A stretch of DNA of 64,000 bases from Pycnopodia helianthoides (taxonomy: Eukaryota > Echinodermata > Asteroidea > Forcipulatida > Asteriidae). The translations under genes were made by a program, and so were the position numbers. This document shows, one piece after another, positions 61,301 to 64,000 of the stretch. Location: the NCBI GenBank assembly GCA_032158295.1, contig CM063255.1:4989501-5053500 (forward strand), written 5' to 3'. The notes under the pieces are model-generated. The model did no database searches. It saw only the letters and a list, made by a program, of their open reading frames with translations, and was not told the origin of the DNA. Within the stretch, counting starts at the first letter, position 1, and the number at the start of each line of letters is the position of its first letter.

Positions 61301-63441
61301 CCGGAAAAACGACACTATTTATTGGAAAATGAAGGAATCTTAAAACTAAACTCGACCTTGAAAACCCTCTTTAAAACAACCACCATTCTACATACCGCAT
61401 TCTGGAATAGACTTCCTCCAGTCCTTCAGTACGACACCCTTTTGTCGGCAGTCGGACGCATACTGGCTGAACATGGCACAGTTGTCATCATGCCCATTGC
61501 CTTTACACACGTCATAACGGCAGTCCTGCACATATGGGCCTGGGTCCAGAACTCTGTGGCAAGCTGTGGTTGGAATATTCACAACAATACAAAGGTATTA
61601 AACAGGATTGGTAAAGAAGTCCCCCTGATCCATAAAGCTAAAGTAGTAGTCCAGGCCGATTTCCTACCTCTCGCCCAGGTAGTAGTTAATAAGCAGGACA
61701 GTTCTTTTCAGAACTGAGAAGTCTCCTGAATTCCGAAAATCTACTCTGCGGTAGTAGAACAAATAGCAAGACAAGTTCTCTAAAGAACAAAATCTACACA
61801 GCAAAGTAGATAACTATACACATGGCGTTACCGCAAACCGAATATATAGGATTGGTAGAGCTGACGTAACAGTTGCAGACAGTGTTCATCATTTGTGTGA
61901 CCGACCACATACATGAATTAACAAATCTGTGAAAATTTGGGCTTAATCCACCGTGTGAGTCAGATGAAAATAGTGAAAAACCAGGCACATTTTTCAACAT
62001 GTACACACACTGTCCTTAATTTTTGTTGTTACAACCGAAATCAACTGTTGTGTTTTTGTTGGTTTCCAGATACGGTTTTCTTGAATATGACTTTATTCCA
62101 GAGGGAAATATTCACAGAATAATTAAACAGGAATTAATGAATGCTTATGGTAATGCAAGTAGGATTTGAAACTGGTGGAAATATAACTAAGAGAGGTTTG
62201 AGGTGACACCGTGTTAAAATCTCTTTTGAGTAGTGTTGGTTCTTAAAAAAGAACTGGTGGTTAACGACACTACTCAAAAGAGATTTTAACACGGTGTAAC
62301 CGCAAGCCTCTCTTAGCTGTTGTAATGCAGCAATAAGCGCCATATGGGTTAAGGCCGGCACAGTGTGTATGTACTGCGACCGGCTGGGCGGATTCACGTT
62401 TACGTTGACTCACCTTGGAAGACCGGTTCGCTGTAGAGCTTGGTGCACTGAGCGTCGGCGATGATTTGCCTCTGGGAGAACATGGCGCACGCATCCTGGG
62501 GTTCCTCGGTGGGTGGCAGATCGGGACAGGTGTCCCCTGGGAAGGAGGCTTTCCAACTGTTCCCAAAAACCACGGGGGAGCTCACTCTCTCGCCTGAGAT
62601 TTAAAAAAAAAAAAATCAAATAACAAAACCCCACTTTTTTTTCATTGTTTTGTTGTTTTTTAACATTATTTATTTGGCTATAGATGATGTGACCTGTGAC
62701 ATCACATGTTTACAAAAGAGCCACAGAGCCTGGACTTCCAGTGGGCACATTTGCACACAGCTCAATGGAAGAATACAACAAATCTTATGTTTTATGGAGA
62801 TCGCACTGTCTGATTTTCCTCAACTTTTGATATGAAAATGGGGGGGGGACATCTCAAAAGCTCTACAGCTGTTGCTTTTGTAAATTTTGAATTTATGTGA
62901 AAATTATGACACAAATTGTAAATTTTCCCATTGAGCCTATGTAGCATCTTGCCCGTCAGGAATAGCATTATAATGTACGAGGTCACCACTCTGTAAACAA
63001 ATGTAACACGGTCTATACGATACAAGAAAACAACATACCTTCAGCCAAAAGAGGATTATACTAAAATTATGATGTAAGGATATTGACCGTTGAAAGCGCC
63101 CTCAAGTGGTCAAAAATACAGTAAAATACTAGGACCCAATGTCATGGCGATGCTTACCACAGAAATCCGCGCTTACAGCCACTGCAGAGCATGCGAATCT
63201 ATGGGTCATAAGAGCAGAAATCTAGGGTAAGCAGAGCCATGAACATTGGGCCCCGCTTTGGTCTTCAACCGTTCAATCGTAGCTGGTGAAACTCACCCTC
63301 CGGCGTCATGAAGTCATCGGCTTGGTGCTTGTTGAACGTTCCGCACAAGCCGCACGTTCTGTTGAACTTGGTTGGGGGCGCTACAATCTCGACACGGCTG
63401 TTTCCATCCCACCGGACAACCAATCCGTTACCGAGAAAGAC
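31065..63441 (-). CDS. Gel-forming secreted mucin, 3' part (25 exons)
   Basis: Twenty-five exons join in one frame of about 2,260 codons. All 24 introns have AG acceptors; donors are GT except one GC. Domain order with in-window residue numbers: D2-like VWD end (1-50), C8 (75-165), TIL and D'-like cysteine-rich region (165-358), D3 VWD with [10 protein letters not shown] (360-530), C8 (540-625), TIL (630-690), short PTS (690-733), D4-like VWD with [10 protein letters not shown] (735-895), C8 (925-988), TIL-like (990-1048), PTS repeats (1050-1494), four CysD modules (from about 1495, 1663, 1806 and 2040) with PTS tails, cystine knot (from about 2175). The D3 C8 ([15 protein letters not shown]) is diagnostic of MUC2/MUC5-type mucins. 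By family knowledge the product is secreted, O-glycosylated on PTS and polymerised by disulfides through D domains and knot. Upstream exons are outside the window. The final exon has an apparent frameshift. Confidence 0.9.
31440..31560. mobile_element. Palindromic MITE fragment in mucin intron
   Basis: Contains cccaatgtcatagggctgct, agtagctgagcccaacaaaa and ggttacctgccaaactacca, matching the family described at 35,770. Confidence 0.6.
31690..32050 (-). mobile_element. SINE family A with duplicated tail
   Basis: The tRNA-like part on the minus strand (gagatagctcagttggtaga) is at about 31,735-31,765. The flanking segment ggcagtctccctattttgtt ... cagagggatcacct is present twice (about 31,772-31,917 and 31,918-32,048). 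Confidence 0.65.
32111..32491 (-). CDS. Mucin exon 24: CysD module 4 plus PTS tail
   Basis: Phase 1-1 exon between acceptor ...catcag and donor gtaagt. It encodes a full CysD with an intact W-S-P-W motif ([10 protein letters not shown]), [17 protein letters not shown] and a short Thr/Pro-rich tail. Confidence 0.92.
32875..33010. mobile_element. MITE with cctgaaat termini
   Basis: Inverted termini (gccctgaaattacacgg / gatgaaatttcaggc) and body words (cccctggtcttggcc) are shared with 38,545-38,700 and loosely with the 29-kb duplication. Confidence 0.55.
33493..33850. mobile_element. Short hairpin followed by LINE 3' end
   Basis: 33,495-33,578 is a palindrome (gttttcaccctaaca ... tgttagggtgaaaac) related to the SINE B tail (gtatacagtgcttta). 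At about 33,600-33,850 a degenerate frame with ctctgttaaaaactcatttg and a gcgctttacaaatg tail resembles the LKTHLF 3' end of non-LTR elements. 33,850-34,280 has nothing recognisable. Confidence 0.55.
34280..34500. mobile_element. Repeat shared with 56,545-56,790
   Basis: Ordered blocks gctgccaacatttgcatctt, caatcagggagatat and cagggagagttggc occur in both copies. Non-coding. Confidence 0.65.
35415..35513 (-). CDS. Mucin exon 23: PTS mini-exon
   Basis: Phase 1-1 exon of 99 nt encoding [20 protein letters not shown] and more Thr/Pro. Donor gtaaga, acceptor tacag. It joins cleanly to CysD 3/PTS upstream and CysD 4 downstream. Confidence 0.85.
35570..35700 (-). pseudogene. Truncated tandem copy of the PTS mini-exon
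   Basis: A second copy of the acceptor and first two-thirds of exon 23 lies 128 bp upstream in the gene. It runs into the next repeat unit without a donor, so it probably cannot be an internal exon. Confidence 0.75.
35735..36250 (+). mobile_element. SINE family C (Leu/Ser-tRNA-like head)
   Basis: The head gtcgtgcccgagcggtcaat with long variable arm and B box gggttcgagtccc is followed by ttcggatgggacgtaaagtc, gtaatgcacgtaaaagaacc and caccttgtaaaccctataag. It is split by the MITE at 35,770-35,968. Other copies (minus) lie at 37,460-37,800 and 48,320-48,540. Confidence 0.8.
35770..35968. mobile_element. Palindromic MITE nested in the SINE
   Basis: Termini ttttcatagagctgc and gcagctctatgaaattgggc are inverted. 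Internal words gagcaggatagcagtcacaa and ggtaagcatagttttgttg define the family. ctgg flanks it on both sides, a possible target duplication. Confidence 0.75.
36370..36510 (-). mobile_element. SINE family A copy
   Basis: The minus-strand tRNA-like part has gctagatagcttggttggtg, with the usual ctctattttgtcaatatctt block beside it. Confidence 0.65.
36570..36740. mobile_element. Palindromic MITE copy
   Basis: Runs from cataagcacaaaaagtggct to agctgctctatgaaattggg, the opposite orientation to the copy at 35.8 kb. Confidence 0.7.
36779..37190 (-). CDS. Mucin exon 22: second half of CysD 3 plus PTS
   Basis: Phase 0-1 exon (acceptor tctctag, donor gtgaagt). It encodes [31 protein letters not shown], then about 95 residues rich in Thr, Pro and Ser. 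Confidence 0.9.
37330..37800 (-). mobile_element. Retroelement tail and SINE family C with nested insert
   Basis: 37,330-37,450 carries ttatatagcgctcatattcg, a common retroelement terminus. SINE C (minus) then runs from about 37,460 to 37,800, interrupted at about 37,555-37,670 by a segment ending gctgaataaataataatac. Confidence 0.6.
37808..37998 (-). CDS. Mucin exon 21: first half of CysD 3
   Basis: Phase 1-0 exon encoding [25 protein letters not shown] and NETGQ. The W-S-P-W motif is intact. This is the only CysD split by an intron. Confidence 0.9.
38025..38290 (-). mobile_element. Stem-loop repeat family 1, copy 2
   Basis: Begins near tatattcggtttgcggtaac and ends near gagttcttttttggtctcaa. 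Hairpin agttctgaaaagaact at 38,143-38,158. Confidence 0.75.
38545..38700. mobile_element. MITE with aggcctgga termini
   Basis: Inverted ends ataggcctggaatttca and gtaaatccaggcctgga; relative of 32,875-33,010. From 38,700 to 39,500 I see nothing recognisable. Confidence 0.6.
39526..39635. repeat. Hairpin-forming short element
   Basis: Inverted arms gagatatggtgg and ccaccatatc, and inner arms ctttggtttgggt and acccaaaccaaa. It lies within 20 nt of the exon 20 donor. Confidence 0.6.
39652..40080 (-). CDS. Mucin exon 20: CysD module 2 plus PTS tail
   Basis: Phase 1-1 exon encoding [36 protein letters not shown] and a Thr-rich tail. The second Trp of WxxW is Phe here. Donor gtaact, acceptor tttacag. 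Confidence 0.92.
40195..40470. mobile_element. Partial TTAA MITE and SINE C tail
   Basis: 40,195-40,350 carries ctacttcagagggagtcgtt and accaaaagt blocks of the TTAA MITEs. 40,360-40,470 carries gtgttcctggtatggttggc and accttgcaaaccctt from SINE C. Confidence 0.55.
40599..41102 (-). CDS. Mucin exon 19: CysD module 1 plus PTS tail
   Basis: Phase 1-1 exon. It encodes [36 protein letters not shown] and a PTS tail. The motif is W-S-Q-Y. Its donor is GC (acag|gcaagt). A GT three bases further would break the frame with the exon 20 acceptor. Confidence 0.9.
41270..41395 (-). mobile_element. SINE family A copy
   Basis: Minus-strand head ggctagatagctcggttgat with ttgaacaaagacaaatttac on the far side. 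41,400-41,890 otherwise has nothing recognisable. Confidence 0.7.
41900..43234 (-). CDS. Mucin exon 18: long PTS repeat exon
   Basis: A single 1,335-nt phase 1-1 exon encoding about 444 residues, almost entirely Thr, Pro, Ser, Glu and Val. The dominant unit is the decapeptide [10 protein letters not shown] (30 nt), with perfect blocks near both ends and Lys-containing variants between. Such regions carry dense O-glycans in mucins. No cysteine occurs in it. The opposite strand is also open through much of it, a by-product of the repeat. Confidence 0.93.
43838..44214. mobile_element. Complete TTAA MITE (ggcacagtacag variant)
   Basis: TTAA ends enclose aggcacagtacagtttggta and accaaacacgtactgtgcct. 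43,240-43,835 shows nothing recognisable. Confidence 0.85.
44281..44407. repeat. Long perfect-type hairpin
   Basis: Arms gaggtcactagagcacgtct ... agaagagggacc and their complement, about 55 bp each, joined by a loop of under 10 nt. Confidence 0.8.
44733..44909 (-). CDS. Mucin exon 17: TIL-like module after D4
   Basis: Phase 1-1 exon encoding [32 protein letters not shown] and CIPC. It continues the C8 domain with CPFDC across the junction. Confidence 0.88.
44950..45230 (-). mobile_element. Stem-loop repeat family 1, copy 3
   Basis: Hairpin agttctgaaaagaact at 45,073-45,088. Same ends as the copy at 38.0 kb. Confidence 0.75.
45384..45571 (-). CDS. Mucin exon 16: C8 domain of D4
   Basis: Encodes [46 protein letters not shown]. 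Phase fits directly to exon 15. Confidence 0.9.
45620..46000 (-). mobile_element. SINE family A split by MITE H
   Basis: The SINE head (minus, ggctatatagctcagttggt) and its left flank are separated from the attttgtcaatatctttgtt block by MITE H at 45,731-45,959. Confidence 0.75.
45731..45959. mobile_element. Small MITE H, copy 3 (nested)
   Basis: Inverted orientation relative to the array copies; ends agataggttgcagtatgacg and actgggaactatct. Confidence 0.8.
46085..46515 (+). pseudogene. LINE 3' end fragment
   Basis: Degenerate frame with gccctgaaaactcatctatttaaaa (coding for the L-K-T-H-L-F pattern) followed by a tail with gggcgctatataagttttgg and (att)n. No reverse transcriptase domain. Confidence 0.6.
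46525..46725. mobile_element. Repeat shared with 30,210-30,445
   Basis: Inverted copy of the 30-kb repeat. Both ends carry a gccatNtgcgtgtagagcc type inverted terminus. 46,730-47,130 shows nothing recognisable. Confidence 0.6.
47131..47286. mobile_element. Palindromic MITE copy (complete)
   Basis: Starts agggcccaatttctgctaag and ends gctctatgtaattgggccct. The left arm is internally deleted. It stops 24 nt before exon 15. Confidence 0.75.
47310..47451 (-). CDS. Mucin exon 15: end of D4 VWD to C8
   Basis: Encodes [19 protein letters not shown] and [13 protein letters not shown], completing the GLCGNC motif of a D4-type VWD. Donor gtaact; joins exon 16 as IVDW-CDKIY. Confidence 0.88.
48067..48180. 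repeat. Near-perfect 114-bp palindrome
   Basis: Left arm tgcaaaaaattagttagtgg ... gtctttctcga; the right arm is its complement with one mismatch. The arm sequence cgaccctagcagagtctttc recurs at 56.95, 57.16, 59.54 and 59.94 kb. Confidence 0.85.
48320..48540 (-). mobile_element. SINE family C, full tRNA-like head
   Basis: On the minus strand: gtggcgtgacatggccgaac head, long variable arm, degenerate B box gggtcccggtc, then gcttcgtcctttggatgaga. It is followed to 48,780 by AT-rich sequence with a short ttcaattcaattcaa tract. Confidence 0.75.
48798..49002 (-). CDS. Mucin exon 14: D4 VWD, second half
   Basis: Phase 0-1 exon encoding [35 protein letters not shown] and [10 protein letters not shown]. 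Donor gtaagc, acceptor atcag. Confidence 0.9.
49085..49320 (-). mobile_element. SINE family D (tRNA-headed)
   Basis: Minus strand: A-box-like ggttggctcagtggtttctt, B box ctggttcgaatcccgga, then a tail ending with ctttagagggtccctcaaaa and AT-rich DNA. Relatives may be the two tRNA-like segments at 58,660-58,905. Confidence 0.65.
49500..49925 (+). repeat. 18-bp degenerate minisatellite
   Basis: Variants of ctccttgaaaagtaaaac repeat more than twenty times with many indels. Confidence 0.85.
50036..50465 (+). repeat. Minisatellite of 130-175-bp units, three copies
   Basis: Each unit has ctatacac(t/c)tgtgaggt, gagatgtgcttNgtgatga, gctgctgtagatgcttctgt and aaaattgcatgtgaggtatg. Confidence 0.8.
50600..50772. 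mobile_element. MITE with tttgttatcccac termini
   Basis: Inverted ends tttgttatcccac and gtgggataacaaa. Inner arms gtgcgtctgcgtcc and ggacacagacgcac are also inverted, and a central caaggctagcctcaaggtat dyad is present. It lies about 70 nt from exon 13. Confidence 0.8.
50840..51075 (-). CDS. Mucin exon 13: D4 VWD, first half
   Basis: Encodes [45 protein letters not shown]. Phase 1-0. It carries a GDPH motif, the autocleavage site known in MUC2/MUC5AC D4. Confidence 0.92.
51100..51815. repeat. Imperfect tandem duplication next to exon 13
   Basis: 51,035-51,390 and 51,390-51,811 share the exon 13 acceptor end (gtggggatcgccgtaccccc), a palindromic MITE and the block ccctgttcgtgtgacgt ... gcagacaccaaccttgcctc. 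The outer copy of the exon end has no donor and only about 30 nt of exon. 51,815-52,340 shows nothing recognisable. Confidence 0.75.
52349..52457 (-). CDS. Mucin exon 12: short PTS between D3 and D4
   Basis: Phase 0-1 exon of 109 nt encoding [20 protein letters not shown] and [16 protein letters not shown]. It sits where vertebrate gel-forming mucins have their main PTS region. Confidence 0.88.
52490..52612 (-). mobile_element. SINE family A copy
   Basis: Minus-strand gatagctcagttggtagagt with ctccctattttgtcaatatc beside it. Begins 33 nt upstream of exon 12. Confidence 0.7.
52620..52890 (-). mobile_element. Stem-loop repeat family 1, copy 4
   Basis: Hairpin agttctgaaatgaact at 52,749-52,764 (one loop-side mismatch); ends tatattcagtttgcggtatc and gagttcttaattggtct. 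Confidence 0.7.
52905..53278. mobile_element. TTAA MITE (ggacactattgg variant)
   Basis: Right end ccaaaggtgtccagtgcctttaa is intact; the left end (ctagacactattggtaa) has lost its TTAA. Confidence 0.75.
53386..53609 (-). CDS. Mucin exon 11: TIL module of D3 plus start of PTS
   Basis: Phase 1-0 exon encoding [39 protein letters not shown] and [18 protein letters not shown]. Confidence 0.92.
53790..54150. mobile_element. TTAA MITE copy
   Basis: Ordered blocks ataaaaacttactcggtaaa, ctggaaagctgttgata, gaagcctttctcag and ggtctttgacaactac, ending in ctaccttTAA. Confidence 0.7.
54266..54551 (-). CDS. Mucin exon 10: C8 domain of D3
   Basis: Phase 0-1 exon encoding [53 protein letters not shown] and WRSQELC. 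The CDSGGDCEC run is the hallmark of D3 in gel-forming mucins. Confidence 0.95.
54831..54960. mobile_element. Partial TTAA fold-back (15.5-kb family)
   Basis: Begins ttaaaggaacacgttgcctt and contains aaaatggatatggtcggaat, matching one arm of the hairpin at 15,539-15,925. Confidence 0.6.
54970..55122 (-). pseudogene. Decayed tandem copy of the exon 9 donor end
   Basis: Lies 155 bp from the real segment (55,128-55,280). It repeats tctactgaaaatatcatttg, tcaggcagtcaatagtag and the exon piece gtcattagggtctactagag, but the exon codons are mutated. Confidence 0.75.
55218..55325 (-). CDS. Mucin exon 9: D3 VWD end
   Basis: Phase 0-0 exon of 108 nt encoding [20 protein letters not shown] and [10 protein letters not shown]. 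Confidence 0.93.
55400..55530 (-). mobile_element. Stem-loop repeat family 2, copy
   Basis: Minus strand hairpin ggttcttttcagaacc at 55,465-55,450, followed by accaccacaactc. Two paired changes from the 19.7-kb hairpin keep the stem. Confidence 0.65.
55766..56161. mobile_element. Complete TTAA MITE (aggaacattacag family)
   Basis: TTAA at both ends and inverted termini aggaacattacagaattg / aatcctgtaatgttcct. Homologous to 2,546-2,940 in inverted orientation. Confidence 0.85.
56200..56399 (-). CDS. Mucin exon 8: D3 VWD, middle
   Basis: Phase 1-0 exon. The acceptor gtatag at 56,400-56,405 restores the frame ([17 protein letters not shown]). It encodes [17 protein letters not shown] and EHFNS. 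A stronger-looking upstream cag (about 56,441) would break the frame. Confidence 0.88.
56545..56790. mobile_element. Repeat shared with 34,280-34,500
   Basis: Same blocks as the 34-kb copy; the word caatcagggagatattgtac is triplicated here. Confidence 0.65.
56935..57215. mobile_element. Inverted-repeat element (ctagcagagtctttctcga termini)
   Basis: Termini ggcctgacggttcgacccta ... tcgaaggctaaatgaca and their complement enclose about 170 bp of C/T-rich DNA. A related insert sits at 59,905-60,225. Confidence 0.75.
57410..57604 (-). CDS. Mucin exon 7: D3 VWD, start
   Basis: Phase 1-1 exon encoding [40 protein letters not shown] and [17 protein letters not shown]. Donor gtaaat. GDPH motif present. 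Confidence 0.93.
57755..57935 (+). mobile_element. SINE family B, copy 2
   Basis: tRNA-like head with gttagctcggtggtctagtg and a perfect B box (gggttcgaatccc), then the tail gtactgagtatacagtgctt. The best-preserved tRNA-like segment in the window, but the tail and repeat status argue against a tRNA gene. Confidence 0.8.
58200..58375 (+). mobile_element. Retroelement 3' tail
   Basis: Ends gttgtgaattatgctgaataaataataataataaaa-like sequence, similar to the insert at 37,555-37,670. No coding domain remains. Confidence 0.45.
58454..58500 (-). CDS. Mucin exon 6: short cysteine-rich exon
   Basis: 47-nt exon encoding [15 protein letters not shown]. Too short to stand out as an open frame; supported by acceptor aacag, donor gtgagt and phase agreement on both sides. 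Confidence 0.88.
58660..58905 (-). mobile_element. Two tRNA-like SINE heads
   Basis: Two related segments (about 58,670-58,745 and 58,828-58,900) read on the minus strand as ggccctggttcgactcc(tggct) with an adjacent variable arm. Together with actctactcacata words they look like a duplicated SINE head. Confidence 0.5.
58923..59210 (-). CDS. Mucin exon 5: D'-like cysteine-rich region
   Basis: Encodes [52 protein letters not shown] and [19 protein letters not shown]. Ends in phase 2, donor gtaagg. Confidence 0.93.
59520..60385. mobile_element. Repeat family G split by a nested insert
   Basis: 59,675-59,900 and 60,235-60,385 together match the element at 19,800-20,210. The insert at about 59,905-60,225 begins ttaatggcctgacgtttcga. 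A related terminus precedes it at 59,530-59,670. Confidence 0.65.
60468..60865. mobile_element. MITE with cgctcacttattgagtgtcag termini
   Basis: Inverted ends gctcacttattgagtgtcag and ctgacactcaagaagtgagc. Its body is the inverted homologue of 9,970-10,402. Confidence 0.75.
60923..61172 (-). CDS. Mucin exon 4: TIL module after the D2-like C8
   Basis: Encodes [38 protein letters not shown] and [19 protein letters not shown]. Donor gtgagt. Confidence 0.93.
61396..61563 (-). CDS. Mucin exon 3: C8 domain, second part
   Basis: Phase 1-1 exon encoding [37 protein letters not shown] and DWRKSIPEC. Confidence 0.93.
61630..61850 (+). mobile_element. Stem-loop repeat family 1, copy 5
   Basis: Hairpin agttcttttcagaact at 61,700-61,715. 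Ends cgttaccgcaaaccgaatat. Confidence 0.75.
61850..62310. mobile_element. Repeat family G copy and adjoining hairpin
   Basis: 61,850-62,135 matches family G (attggtagagctgacgtaac start). 62,200-62,310 is a hairpin with arms acaccgtgttaaaatctctt / aagagattttaacacggtgt around a degenerate ggttcttaaaaaagaac loop, related to stem-loop family 2. Confidence 0.65.
62414..62593 (-). CDS. Mucin exon 2: C8 domain, first part
   Basis: Phase 1-1 exon encoding [37 protein letters not shown] and SEPVFQ. 62,600-63,130 (intron) has nothing recognisable. Confidence 0.92.
63133..63255. mobile_element. Palindromic element (acccaatgtcatggc termini)
   Basis: Ends ggacccaatgtcatggc and gccatgaacattgggcccc are inverted; distant relative of the gggcccaattt MITEs. 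Stops about 40 nt before exon 1. Confidence 0.6.
63297..63441 (-). CDS. Mucin first in-window exon: D2-like VWD end
   Basis: Phase 0-1 exon (145 nt) encoding [20 protein letters not shown], the [19 protein letters not shown] motif and a gtgagt donor. The CGLC pattern is that of D1/D2. The acceptor (ataacag) shows further exons upstream, outside the window. Confidence 0.92.
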
Positions 63442-63482
63442 CTGTTATCAATCAATCAAAACAAGGTTAATCTTAGCAGCGA

Positions 63483-63800
63483 GTGGGAATAAATATTAAG
63501 AAGAAGAAGAAGAATAATAGTATAAGGGAAAAGATCCAGAAGTATCAAGACCTGGCCAGGGAACTCCGTAAGATTTGGCAGGTGAAAGTGAAGGTAGTCC
63601 CTGTGGTGGTTGGAGCACTTGGCACCATTTCGAAAGCACTGGGGAAACATCTGGATGAAATAGAGACATCTGTAAGGGTAGATCTGTTACAGAAGGCGGC
63701 GCTTTTGGGAACAGCGAGGATCCTGGAAAAAAAACACCTTGAGATCTAAGGCTATGGGAGGTAGCCTGACTCAAGGAGTTACCGAGATAACCAATAATGT
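63483..63800 (+). pseudogene. LINE C-terminal fragment
   Basis: A frame of about 88 codons including DLARELRKIWQVKVKVVPVV and LLQKAALLGTARILEK then stop at 63,749, followed by a tail ending aaatgaaataataataata. This C-terminus is typical of animal non-LTR retrotransposons. The reverse transcriptase domain is missing, and the copy lies in a mucin intron opposite to the gene. 63,800-64,000 shows nothing recognisable. Confidence 0.7.
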
Positions 63801-64000
63801 GATCGTTGTTTTGCATGCTGTGATAAAATGAAATAATAATAATAGTACTTGGTTCTTCCATAACGCACATATCCTAGTAGCTATATCAAGGCATTTCCTA
63901 ACATAAATATCCCTGTTCATTGGGCATGCTTTTACACCATTCCTCAAACTTTCTCAACTCCCTGGGGAGCATCCAATCCCAAGCTGCTATGGGGTTAATC

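Overview
The window looks like nuclear DNA of an invertebrate deuterostome, most likely an echinoderm and plausibly a sea star. The evidence is an intron-rich gene for a gel-forming mucin, a LRR-Ig membrane receptor coded in one exon, and a very high load of short palindromic (TTAA-flanked) elements and tRNA-headed SINEs. The taxon is an inference from style; no taxonomic marker gene is present.

Layout. 1-11.6 kb is intergenic and repeat-dominated: AT-rich minisatellite, telomere-like TTAGGG tract, SINEs, TTAA-flanked MITEs, (TTCAA)n, (TTTG)n, fold-back elements, and a 21-bp minisatellite at 10.78-11.45 kb. At 11,656-14,205 (+) lies one complete 849-codon reading frame: signal peptide, leucine-rich repeats with N- and C-caps, a Pro/Thr/Ser-rich stalk, one Ig domain, a transmembrane helix and a tyrosine-bearing cytoplasmic tail. 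14.2-31 kb has no recognisable gene. It holds a 390-bp hairpin, a LINE 3' end, a tandem array of five 1.1-1.6-kb units (20.85-27.3 kb), a 66-bp minisatellite and a duplicated segment.

From 63,441 down to 31,065 (-) runs the 3' part of a secreted gel-forming mucin gene. I resolved 25 exons by matching splice sites and intron phases; together they keep one open frame of about 2,260 codons up to the last exon. The 5' end lies beyond the right edge. Domain order, N to C, is: end of a D2-like VWD, C8, TIL and D'-like cysteine-rich modules, D3 (VWD-C8-TIL), a short PTS linker, D4-like VWD-C8-TIL, a long PTS exon of decapeptide repeats, four CysD (WxxW) modules separated by PTS tails, and a C-terminal cystine knot. 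D4 therefore precedes the PTS/CysD region, the reverse of vertebrate MUC2/MUC5. The last exon carries an apparent 1-nt frameshift that cuts off the end of the knot.

The mucin introns are packed with the same MITE and SINE families as the intergenic DNA. Several insertions are nested, which gives a relative chronology. One recurrent repeat carries a hairpin matching the histone mRNA 3' stem-loop, with paired base changes between copies. Nothing in the window resembles a prokaryotic operon, a CRISPR array, a virus or an authentic tRNA/rRNA gene.
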